Positions 1 through 10,000 of a stretch of DNA of 64,000 nucleotides are shown one piece after another (positions within the stretch are counted from its first letter, which is position 1; each line of letters starts with the position of its first letter). This DNA is from Flavobacteriales bacterium UBA6051 (GTDB lineage: Bacteria; Bacteroidota; Bacteroidia; Flavobacteriales_D; Crocinitomicaceae), in assembly GCA_002427735.1 (NCBI GenBank), contig DIYP01000016.1:1-64000 (forward strand). Reading direction: 5' to 3'. Both the position numbers and the translations under genes were made by a program. The notes under the pieces were generated by a model. It saw only the letters and a list, made by a program, of their open reading frames with translations, was not told where the DNA came from and ran no database searches.

Positions 1-3000
1 TATCATCCCATACGGATAATAATCTGAGTACGAAACTATGGTAGCTTCATAGTAGTCCACATTTCCATCTGGAATATTGGTAATTTGAACTCCCGTAACT
101 GGATTAAAAGTTCCTGTATCAACCGCGAATTTACGATCCGTCACAACGGCTAAGACATTATTTAAGTGGTTGGCGAGCTCATATCTTCTTGCCCCTACAA
201 TATTCTGTCCAGCACATGCTCCATAGCCCAAAGCACGTTTCAGCGTATGGGAAGTTGATGCTCCGTCCACAAACAACTCCAACGCCTGGCCATTCCAGTT
301 TCCTGGCTGCGCATACTTTAATTCAATATAATACGTATTTGCTGGGTTATTACTCCACCAGAGGTTAGCGCTAACATCTGAACGAATTGTTTCCGCGTTG
401 ATGGCATTCAGAAGATTGTCAATGTTCGTTGCAAGACTCGCTCCCCAGGTAACGGCATCATTTAATGAACGAGAGCCTACCTTGTACTGAACTGTTTGTC
501 CACTGTTAAACGTTGAAGCGGTTATTTCAATAATTGCACTTGCGCGATTGTCCATTGAACAATAATCAAATGATTCCGATGTACTCAAATTATCGTTCAC
601 CTCATAATTTCCAATACGTGTTGCACCGTAAATGTCGTGCCCTTCCAAAAGCGTTGACGACGGTGTGTCTCCGAATTGTTTGTATGTCGCCATGAGATTA
701 CCTTGAGCATCTCGAACGTAGAAGGTCCATTGAACTGCACTTTCCCCATCATTTGGGCGTTCTATTTTTGCAATTCTATACCCCATTGGATCATACTTGA
801 ACTCAACATCACTTTTAGTACTGCCGAAAGTTCGATCGATGTATGCCACCTTATTCGTCACAGTCCAGGTGATGTTTGCAATTTCTTCCTGAGAATCAAC
901 AACTAGACGACCAATTTCGTCATAGCGATAATTCGTTGATGACTGACCAGAGTTAATATCATTCGAATAATATCCATCTGTCGACGATACATCCGTCACC
1001 TGTGCCAAACGGTTTCCTTCCTGAGGAAGCGATGGATTTCCACCATCATTGTCATAATAATTGTATGTGAAATCATCCATTAGATGATATCCTCCAGATA
1101 TATTTCCACTGCCGTTTCGCTTCAATTTCGTGAGGTTTCCATTCAAGTCAAATTCATAATCCGAATAGTAAGCATCTGTGAATCCGCCACCGTTCCAACT
1201 ATTATTCTCAATTACATCGCCGTACGCAAAGGTTTTAGCCTCTTTAATTCGTTGCAATTGGTCATACTGGTATACTTTAGCGTAGACGTCTAAGGCCGTA
1301 TTGTTCGTTTTACCAATGGCAGTAACCATGGCTCTAATATTTCCATTGTACAACCCTGCACCCGTACCCGGCATAAATACGGATTCATTCTCCGCAAACC
1401 ATTTATTATCGGTTACGGTTTGTGCAACAATAGGGTCATAGTCACCTTCGTAGAAGGTCAAACTGAAGCCCATTGCGTCTTTTGCACTCCATTTGTTATG
1501 GCGGTTAATGGCCGCACCATCCAGTCCCATATCTCTTCGTGACTCCAGCGTATTATTGTTCACACCTTTGATCCATCCATGCTCGGTATAGGCAAAATCC
1601 TTTCCTTGTACTTTATCTTCTCCAAGCTCGACTCTCGCCAGAGGTCCGTGCAAGAAATAGAAATACTCAGCATCTTCATCCCAGGAAATTCCATCTCTCG
1701 ATGTTTCGGAAGAAACCAAACGGTTGTCATCATCATACGTATAACGATGGATGAATTGATCTTGTTCTCCTCTCTGATAGATTACGCTATTGACATTTCC
1801 ATTGTACAAATCATAATCGTATTCCACTGTTTTGTAGCGCTGATCGGCCCCCATCAATGGGTGATCATTCAGTAGCATTTGCACATTCCCGTGGATATCA
1901 TAATCATAGAACGAAGCAGAAGAGTAATTATCCTGATTACCATCGTAGCTTTCATAATAAGCCACTGCTGCAATTCTCGTATTTAACTCTCTGGGGTCCC
2001 ATCCTAATAGAGGCTCTAAATCTAATGGCTGCTCTTCATAATATGTTCGAACCACTTCGGAATTCGGATTACCTACCGTCGATAAAGGAAATGCATTGTT
2101 GTCCTTATGCATATCAAAATATGTACTGAAAGTGGCAATTTCTGTAACTCCAACTTCGAACGGACGACCAAGGTCATCATAACGCGAGTAAGAATACTCA
2201 TCGCTCAATGCTTGCTGTGCGTTCTGCGAGAATCTCATTTGTTGTGCACTGTTGTAATAGAAATCTGCCTTACCACCATCTGGGGTCTGAGATTTAATCA
2301 TCTGCCCAAGAGAGTTGTATGTATACATTGTTTTCATTTTGTGCAACGGTTCAGTTGTACCATCCCAGTTACCCGCTGCGTCAAAAGCACCCGCGGGGAC
2401 AATATGACATCCTTGAGGCGGAATTGTTTGAACGAGATTCCCAGCCTGATCATAATAGTACAATGTGAATGCATACTCCTGACGATTAAATGAGATAGAC
2501 ATATCTTCATCCAGTCCTCCACCGAAACAATTGTTTGCAAAAGAGAACAGCAACTCGCTTTCAAGTCCTTCCAGTAATTCCTGATACTCCTGATTTGCAA
2601 GAGTGATTGCTTCCTGTTCAATATCCTCAATACAGTCATCAATCCACGTCTGAAGGTCAAATGGAACATGGAAAGGGTTGTACAATGTATCTGCACAAAT
2701 AGAATCAATAGTCGTATACTTTGAGTCTATTCTATCAATAAGAAAATCGTGCCATCCACCGGTTGATTTCGATATGCTAAACTTATTTGCCGGGTGAATA
2801 TTTACAGCTCCTCCGTTCTGGATGACTTTAATATCAAATAACACTGTATTTGTCACAAAGTTTATGTCTTCGCCGATGATACTGACGGACTGAATTGTAT
2901 TGATGTCATAGTCTACAGAAACTGGCGATCCTCCACTCGCATCCGTCAACCTTAATTGCATGGTCTGATTCCAGAAAGTCGAGTTAAATTCAACTGCAAA

Positions 3001-6000
3001 ATTTGAAATTGCAGTAATTGCAGGTGAAGCAATAAACATACTATGATTTCCACTCGAAATAGCGGTTAAAGCCGCAAGTGCTCTTTGCATAGTAATGTCA
3101 TATCCATATACATTTAAAACAGTATCAGCAATCATATTTGAACAAGTATCAACTTCCGCGAACGATTCAAGAGAAAAGCTACAAGCAGCACTTAGGATAG
3201 ACTCAACGCTATCCAGGTATGGATCAACCGGTGCAAGAATAAGATCACTCAATTGTATTGCTCCAGCGACATTGAATATACCATCGCAATCATTGAGACA
3301 GTAATTTTGAAGGTGCGCAGAGATGGAATCCAATTGAACCGTAGTTAAAGTAGGACACTCCTCTTCTATTCTTTGTAACCAATACTGTACATTGAAATTA
3401 CATACTTCAGGGCATGAAGCGTTCACCGGAGCCGTATAGCCTGAAAAGAACGTTGACAAAGTATCTGCCAATGTTGGATCCAGGAAGTTAGCACTCGGAT
3501 GATCGTAATAGTCACAGCCTGTATAATTTAGCTCAATGAAGTTCTCTCGTTCACCTAAAAAGATAGAACGCATGGCCTCCCATTTTCTGTCATCTAAAGC
3601 TGTTCCAGTCAATGCATTTCCTTGCGCATCTTGTGCCAAAGTTGGATAGTTAACGAAAAGATCATTGATCACATAATCCTCAATGTTGTCATTCGTTCCC
3701 TGATAATCGCTATTTATGCCAGATAACCATGGGACATCAGCAATGGCTGAATACAATGGGTGCGCATAAAGTGGATCTCCATTTTGCATGAAATTATAAT
3801 TAATGTTGCTTACATAACCAAGGTTTTTCGCATCGTCCCAGGTGGTCACTCCATATAATTCTTCATTGAAGGCTTTCAAATCAACCAGCGTGGTACATTT
3901 TTCATAATGACAATACTCGGGATGAGTTTCAACCAAATCATCTGCCCATTGGTATTCCCAATTGTTTTCTAAGTCTTGTAGATCAGTTGGATTGAATGTT
4001 CCACCACCGCTCAGTGTATAATTTATGTCCCAATTGCTCGTCGTACTTCTCCAATCCAGATCATCTTCAAAGACCCAACCTCCCGGAGAAACATCTCCTT
4101 TCAACATTCCCAGCAACATGTTACAATTATCTGCAAGACTATCGAGATCGTCTTGAATTTCCAGATCAATAGCATTACACTTCGTCGTGATACAATCATC
4201 CACGCTATCTTGTTGTGCAACGGTTAAGGTTCCGCTGATTGGGTACCCCAATTCTTCGCGACATTCTTGCTCAAAATAAGCATCACAATCAAAACCACAT
4301 CCTGTTGTTACGATGTTGGATAAGTATTGATTAGCTATTGCCACAGAATCGGGAGCGGTAGATAAGCTATTAATGTTATTTGCTATGTAATCATTGACGG
4401 CATCTGCATCCACGCGCAGTGTTTTAATGATCTGGTATTCACCAGTCATTGTAAGAGTCAATGTCTTTGAAATACTGGATAAAGAAGGCACGAACGTTGA
4501 AGATGTGCAATCCACTTGATCTTCTGAATACTTTTCATAGATATGCGTATAGGTATTTGCATCTGTTTGCGAAGTATAATTTAAATCGATCTCCGCTCCA
4601 GTAGGGTCGTAAACGTGAATTTCTAATTCATAGAAACAAGAGGAACAACTAGTACCAAAAAGCGAACCGTCATTGTTTACAACCGCAGATACCAAATCAT
4701 AGTCTATAACGATATCATTTGAGCCAATATTCATGTGATAGTAATCTGTAACGCTCTGAATATTCCCTAACGCATCGACCGATAATATGTTGAGTGAATC
4801 AAGGCTTGATGTGATCCAGGCAGGTTGGCCGTATGGGTTATTGTCTAACTCTATAAGATTGTTTGGAGCATCACCAAAAAGACCTTTTGCAATGACTCTT
4901 CCTGATTGATCCGTATAAGTTACAATTGCCTGACCGTTTGGATCAACAGCAATTTGTTTATCATAATGAGTTGCATGTCCAACATTTGAACCGAATAACT
5001 CTCTCAAATTTCGTTCGGTAGGTTTCACATAATAGAAGTGTGATTCACGACCTCCGCCAATTCTATGAGTTTCACCAATACCCGATGCCATCCGAGGACG
5101 CCCTGTATTGTCATTAATAAAGATAGTCTGTGTATATGGATACCCATCCGCATTTGGAATTCGATCTCTGAATGGTTCTTCCGTGGTAGTAAAACCGTTA
5201 CTAGAACTATAGTACTTTCCCGCACCAGATGCAGTTCCGAGTGGGTCACTTGTTCCCTCATCAAAGTCTTCTTTATCAAATGCGCCACCCATTCCATCTC
5301 TATGCAATTGATTGTAATAATCTAAACTACCACCTTGAATCGGTGTAGGAATGATCTGTACAGCCTGTCTTCCCTCATAATCGTATACGGTTCCACCTGC
5401 AACTACCTGACCAGAAGAACGCATGCGAGATAGTGACTGCCGACCTCTTAGTGTTCCATCATAGTAAGTGACATTGCTCTTAGAAAGACCATTTTCAGCA
5501 TAACTCACCTGATACGACCAGTTCTTTTCCTCTTCATGACTTGTTGCTATTAAATGAGATAGATTTGTGCTCGATGTTCCCTTTTGTGTATAGCACCAGT
5601 CTCCTGCATAATAAGCTTCATGATCCGAAGAAGAGCTAAAGAAATATCCCTTTGGTCGTATTCGAAAATAAACTGTTCCTTCCGGATAGATGAGATCAAG
5701 ACGATGTCTGTGCTTAAACGTTGTAATACGAACCGGTTCTTTGAATTCAAAAGGCTCATGAGGATTTTGACTACTGTAGGAGAAATTGTCCATAGCATCG
5801 ATGAATACCCATTCTACATCATACTCAACAGCTCCTTTGATATATTCCCAATTTAAATAATCACCTACCAACGACATTTTTGGACAAGCCTCAGTATCCA
5901 GTGCGACCAAGCGATCGTTAAACACCATGCATTCCAGGTGTATGTCAGCTTCAGGAAGTTCATTCATATTAGCAGAAACCCATGTTCCGAATGAAAATTT

Positions 6001-6417
6001 TTGCGGAGTTATACTTGTCACTTCCCACTCCATTTCGTAATCATTCCCATCAAAGTCAGCCCAGGCGCTGTATGCTGACTCTAGTTCGGCAGTACTTTCA
6101 ATTACGAGTGTTTCACTTTCACTAGTTATTGTATTCTGTAGCGTAACTGATAATCTCCATTCAATTCCGTTCAGAACATCAGAATGACTTCTGCGATTGT
6201 AAATCAGCTCCGTACGAAAACGTCGATCAACTTTGTATTCATTGCTCTGCTGCATCTCCTCCAAATAGAGCGGATCTGAAATATGAATGATATCGTTCAC
6301 GTTCAGTGAAGTAATCTCTTTTCGCAATGTCGTAATCAACTCCTGTGCCTGCAGTTGTCCGGCTGAAAGAACAAAAAAGGCGATTACGCTAGTCAATAAA
6401 ACTCTCAAGTGACTCAT
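1..6417 (-). CDS. Giant secreted Rhs/YD-repeat protein, 3' end outside window
   Basis: I translated this frame by hand. It is open from the ATG at 6417 to the left edge (at least 2139 aa), with frame checked at 6417, 2400 and 60. It starts with a signal peptide (MSHLRVLLTSVIAFFVLSAG). Residues about 390-450 hold a motif (YYDGTLRGRQS) like DUF6443-type Bacteroidota Rhs proteins. Residues about 586-1343 form a cysteine-rich region with about 23 Cys and a 'GDVSPGGW' motif. From about 1350 onward YD-type repeats occur (YTYNSLGQM, YRYDEIGRL). The visible end reads SYSDYYPYGM, which in this family directly precedes the Rhs-associated core and variable C-terminus, so both should lie just left of the window. 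Its start overlaps the upstream gene by 29 bp, so it is the last visible gene of the operon. Role as a toxin or adhesin is inferred; any effector domain is out of view. Confidence 0.9.
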   Translation of the reverse strand, partial: MSHLRVLLTSVIAFFVLSAGQLQAQELITTLRKEITSLNVNDIIHISDPLYLEEMQQSNEYKVDRRFRTELIYNRRSHSDVLNGIEWRLSVTLQNTITSESETLVIESTAELESAYSAWADFDGNDYEMEWEVTSITPQKFSFGTWVSANMNELPEADIHLECMVFNDRLVALDTEACPKMSLVGDYLNWEYIKGAVEYDVEWVFIDAMDNFSYSSQNPHEPFEFKEPVRITTFKHRHRLDLIYPEGTVYFRIRPKGYFFSSSSDHEAYYAGDWCYTQKGTSSTNLSHLIATSHEEEKNWSYQVSYAENGLSKSNVTYYDGTLRGRQSLSRMRSSGQVVAGGTVYDYEGRQAVQIIPTPIQGGSLDYYNQLHRDGMGGAFDKEDFDEGTSDPLGTASGAGKYYSSSNGFTTTEEPFRDRIPNADGYPYTQTIFINDNTGRPRMASGIGETHRIGGGRESHFYYVKPTERNLRELFGSNVGHATHYDKQIAVDPNGQAIVTYTDQSGRVIAKGLFGDAPNNLIELDNNPYGQPAWITSSLDSLNILSVDALGNIQSVTDYYHMNIGSNDIVIDYDLVSAVVNNDGSLFGTSCSSCFYELEIHVYDPTGAEIDLNYTSQTDANTYTHIYEKYSEDQVDCTSSTFVPSLSSISKTLTLTMTGEYQIIKTLRVDADAVNDYIANNINSLSTAPDSVAIANQYLSNIVTTGCGFDCDAYFEQECREELGYPISGTLTVAQQDSVDDCITTKCNAIDLEIQDDLDSLADNCNMLLGMLKGDVSPGGWVFEDDLDWRSTTSNWDINYTLSGGGTFNPTDLQDLENNWEYQWADDLVETHPEYCHYEKCTTLVDLKAFNEELYGVTTWDDAKNLGYVSNINYNFMQNGDPLYAHPLYSAIADVPWLSGINSDYQGTNDNIEDYVINDLFVNYPTLAQDAQGNALTGTALDDRKWEAMRSIFLGERENFIELNYTGCDYYDHPSANFLDPTLADTLSTFFSGYTAPVNASCPEVCNFNVQYWLQRIEEECPTLTTVQLDSISAHLQNYCLNDCDGIFNVAGAIQLSDLILAPVDPYLDSVESILSAACSFSLESFAEVDTCSNMIADTVLNVYGYDITMQRALAALTAISSGNHSMFIASPAITAISNFAVEFNSTFWNQTMQLRLTDASGGSPVSVDYDINTIQSVSIIGEDINFVTNTVLFDIKVIQNGGAVNIHPANKFSISKSTGGWHDFLIDRIDSKYTTIDSICADTLYNPFHVPFDLQTWIDDCIEDIEQEAITLANQEYQELLEGLESELLFSFANNCFGGGLDEDMSISFNRQEYAFTLYYYDQAGNLVQTIPPQGCHIVPAGAFDAAGNWDGTTEPLHKMKTMYTYNSLGQMIKSQTPDGGKADFYYNSAQQMRFSQNAQQALSDEYSYSRYDDLGRPFEVGVTEIATFSTYFDMHKDNNAFPLSTVGNPNSEVVRTYYEEQPLDLEPLLGWDPRELNTRIAAVAYYESYDGNQDNYSSASFYDYDIHGNVQMLLNDHPLMGADQRYKTVEYDYDLYNGNVNSVIYQRGEQDQFIHRYTYDDDNRLVSSETSRDGISWDEDAEYFYFLHGPLARVELGEDKVQGKDFAYTEHGWIKGVNNNTLESRRDMGLDGAAINRHNKWSAKDAMGFSLTFYEGDYDPIVAQTVTDNKWFAENESVFMPGTGAGLYNGNIRAMVTAIGKTNNTALDVYAKVYQYDQLQRIKEAKTFAYGDVIENNSWNGGGFTDAYYSDYEFDLNGNLTKLKRNGSGNISGGYHLMDDFTYNYYDNDGGNPSLPQEGNRLAQVTDVSSTDGYYSNDINSGQSSTNYRYDEIGRLVVDSQEEIANITWTVTNKVAYIDRTFGSTKSDVEFKYDPMGYRIAKIERPNDGESAVQWTFYVRDAQGNLMATYKQFGDTPSSTLLEGHDIYGATRIGNYEVNDNLSTSESFDYCSMDNRASAIIEITASTFNSGQTVQYKVGSRSLNDAVTWGASLATNIDNLLNAINAETIRSDVSANLWWSNNPANTYYIELKYAQPGNWNGQALELFVDGASTSHTLKRALGYGACAGQNIVGARRYELANHLNNVLAVVTDRKFAVDTGTFNPVTGVQITNIPDGNVDYYEATIVSYSDYYPYGMI

Positions 6418-7081
6418 TGTAAATGATTAAATAGTTAGTAAATTTTTCAGATGGAACCTTGACTCCATCTTTTTCCGACAAGTAGTAATCCGTTGCTAAA
6501 CAGTTCTTATCGAATTCAATATTTTCTTGTATATCAACTATACATGTGGCCTGCAATCCTTTATAGTCAACAAAATTGCTGTTATAGAAATACTGAACCT
6601 TGGCAATACACTTTTGTTCAAAATGTACCTGTACCAGATCGAAATAGGCGTTTTCCATTCGAATGCTGTATACGCGTGTCTTACCATCCATATAGAATTC
6701 AATATCATTAGCTCTAGTGATCAATGAGTCTATGCCTTTCAAGAGGTGTTCAGTCAGCAACACACTGTTGTTCTTCTTCGCTTTAGCATTGTCAGAATAA
6801 ATGATGGATCGCTCTTCATCGTCAATTAAAATGGTTTGCTTATTGTTTAATACAATACTAGCACCACCAAGCTGATAAAACATACCGTTTTCTCCAACAA
6901 TGACCGAAACAGCTCCAGTTTCTTCTAACTCTTCAGCCCCTGAAGTTTGATAATTAACGGTCATTTGAAAATTCGACAAACCTTCCAAATAATCATTCAT
7001 ATCAACGAATTCTTTCCTTAGATCCTGTGCTGAAACAGTGGATGCGATCCAGCAAACGGCTATTAATAACAATGCTCTCAT
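6389..7081 (-). CDS. Secreted 230-aa protein, possibly LolA-like fold
   Basis: This protein has a clear signal peptide (MRALLLIAVCWIASTVSAQ, cleavage after SAQ). The mature part alternates short beta-like segments: a 'GMFYQLGGASIVLNN' stretch, 'ERSIIYSDNAKAK', and a C-terminal 'GVKVPSEKFTNYLIIYN'. That order, in which a strand is measured, stored and compared, is reminiscent of LolA/LolB-like outer-membrane lipoprotein carrier folds of Bacteroidota, but I see no diagnostic motif. It lies between the two giant Rhs genes, 5 bp after the first and overlapping the second by 29 bp, so it is translated with them. A periplasmic accessory or chaperone role for the Rhs protein is inference. Confidence 0.8.
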   Translation of the reverse strand: MRALLLIAVCWIASTVSAQDLRKEFVDMNDYLEGLSNFQMTVNYQTSGAEELEETGAVSVIVGENGMFYQLGGASIVLNNKQTILIDDEERSIIYSDNAKAKKNNSVLLTEHLLKGIDSLITRANDIEFYMDGKTRVYSIRMENAYFDLVQVHFEQKCIAKVQYFYNSNFVDYKGLQATCIVDIQENIEFDKNCLATDYYLSEKDGVKVPSEKFTNYLIIYNESLESFID

Positions 7082-7086
7082 ATCTC

Positions 7087-10000
7087 TTAATTTCTTGATG
7101 TATAGGAACGTGACTCCTGGACTGTGATGATTCCTTTTTCTGTTTCTCGTTTGACAAGGAATAGATTTCCTTCATCATCGTAGTAATAGAATGTTGCGTA
7201 GTTATTTCCGTCCAAAACGGCCTCGAGACGTTGATTCTCCTGGTTGTATACATAAGTCTGCATTCCACCATCCAATGGAGCTATGCGAATATCATCATAG
7301 TAGGCCTTCTGGATATAATCCTGAAGAGCATCACTGTATACCTCATTCACTACAGGTAGTTTCACGCTAACATAATACGCCCCAGCTGGCATTGTAAAAT
7401 TGACGGTGAATTTTTGCCAGTCTTCAATAAATGTTCCCTGGAGTATATCTTGCTCAGCAAATGATTCCGAACTCACAAGAGTACCGTCCATATCAAAGTA
7501 CTCTAGCTGCATTTGAGAATAAAGAAGTGTTTTATAATTGCGCAGCAAGTACAAGTTTTCAGGAGAACTAAACCACCCTGATAACTGATATTTTTCTCCA
7601 GGAATAAGTGTCAATCGACCTTGAAGAAAATCGCTTCCAGCAAGCGTTCTAACCACGAGGCTATTCTTACCTGTATGAGCAATTTCATCAGTAATCTCAA
7701 CATTCGCATTAACTGGATTTGTTCCTGAAGGATAATCGGGAATAGTCTTAGTAGCAAATAGCTCTCCGCGCCATCTTCGCTGATTCATATTGGCCATGTT
7801 CAAGTCTGAAATATTCAATACTGTTACTTGTGTGACCCCACCTCCCATATCTGTTAGGGAGACATTGGCTCTTAACAAGTGTTCTTCGGCTTCATTATTG
7901 AATCCATCATAATGCATCCGAACAGTGAAGTCAGAATACTTGGTTAACAAGGCATAATCCACATTGACTAAGCCATAGTTTGCCTGACCACTGACAATAT
8001 CAAATCGATCTTCAACTTTTCGTTCCGTCTGGTCAAGATTTGTATAGAAATTTAGGTTCGTTGTTGCATTATCAGTGATATTCATCGTCCCTGAAGAGTA
8101 TTCTTCAAAACTCTCAAATCCAATCTCTGTATTCTTGGCGTTTGCTGCGACTGCTATTGGCTCCGTTCCACTTCTACCATAAAGCTTAGCATTGTACACA
8201 TCCAGAATATTTTTGGATTCAATTCCCATACTTGAAGGATTCAGTAATGTCACCTGGTCCGCTTCAACCCATTTATTTTCACAACCCACACCCTGTGCAA
8301 GGAGGTGATTCCAATCAAACAATCGAACATCGTTGATCACACCGTCCATGTCCAAATCAACTTCTGTTACTCCCGCATTCTCAGTTTGAACTCTATCGTC
8401 AACATATGCGTAAGTTCTAACTGGCGCATGAACTCCTGACATACCTTTCGCGTAAGATTTTTTGTCAAACCAGTTTGGTGGCAGATCAGCAAGCTGGCGT
8501 GTATCTTTATACCAGTGATTCCCTAGTTCAACCGCATTGATAGCGATTACGTTGTCGATTTCTCTTAAAGTAATGTTCTGCGTCCCCTTCTCGGTAGCAT
8601 CGGTACATGTTGAAACCTGTCTATTAATCGTAGGATTTGACAATGCCGTAATGGAAGAAATTGGAAGCGAAAGAAGGTTTCGTCTTCCAGACCTGATCAC
8701 TGTAAAACGGTACTTACCGGTCAAGGCTGGAGCCGTTTCCAATACATGATTCCCTAAGTTGCTCAAATTGTGGAAGTAGCATACTTGTTTGTTGCGAGTA
8801 ATGTCTGGCGATCCATCTGGAAGAACAGGAGTTGCCAATAATTCATCTCCGATAAAGAATCCAGGATCGCTATCCATTGTGATATGCTGTAATCCATCGG
8901 CATAAGAACTTCCGGAGACTGGTTCTCCTTCCTCTTCAACTCCTATATTTTTATAAGCCGGACCTGTGCTCTCATATTGATCATGCGAAAGAATCGAATA
9001 ACCATAAACCAAATCTCCATAATCATTGTTCACTGAGGTTAACAGTGGCTGCCCAGTATACTGATCAAATACCAAATTCTCTGTGGATACCGTCGAACCT
9101 CTCTGTGTGGCAGTTGTCTTTTTAAGAATACCTGATTTATTGATGATCTTGTTCGTAACAACCGTCCCTGTTTTCTCCACTTTCCAATTAAATGTCGGTA
9201 TTGGCATCCACCATGGAAGAGGTCCAATTTGTTCAAAGTTAAAATCGAGTCCTCCGCTGATCTGCTTCGATTCAGCATACCTTGTTTCTGGAATGAACTC
9301 CAGTTCAGTTGCTAAAGTTCCCGAAGCAATATGACTCTTCGTATCGTCCGTTGGGTGTATATCTGAGTACAGAATATCTACGTCATTCTTCAGCTTCCGA
9401 AGAAGTAATTTCTCACCGGCATCATTCGTGCGATAATAGCTTTCATCGAAGTACTCATAAGTAAGTGAAGAAACCTCAACTTCTCCTCCCTGGTCGTTGA
9501 ATCCAATCTCCCGACCTCCTTTTGGTTTACCATGCATATCGTTCAACTCAATGTAATAACCCTGAGTTGCAGCCATACGCTTGCGGTCAATGTTGACCAG
9601 CAATGCAGGAATTAGCAGGCGGGATTTTCGCAACGTTTTATCAGTTTCCAGCTCTGATACCTCTTGAATTATTGGATAATCCTTGGCCGTATAGAACTCA
9701 TTTACTGATACACCCGAATAGTGAACTATATCACTCGTTGGATTCTCTAACTTATCTGCTGTATTTTTAGACATCACACGAACTTGGCGATACCCAATCG
9801 ATGCACCTGGGAATAGTGATTCGTTCCCTGGCTCTTCAGTATATGTTTGCGCAACATTTTTGGAAGCCACATTTTTATCCTCCCATCCTTTAATTGGCTT
9901 TCGCAATGGGATTTCATCTCCACCTATAAGAGGTTCATACGTTGCAACTCCCGAACTTATAGTGCGATTTCCTTCCTTCATGTCATACTCATACACTGTT

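Noticed and set aside
2107..2493. Plus-strand open frame of 128 aa inside the left Rhs gene
   Set aside because: It lies antisense to the continuous giant minus-strand frame, has unlikely composition (Ile/Cys-rich) and no start signal.
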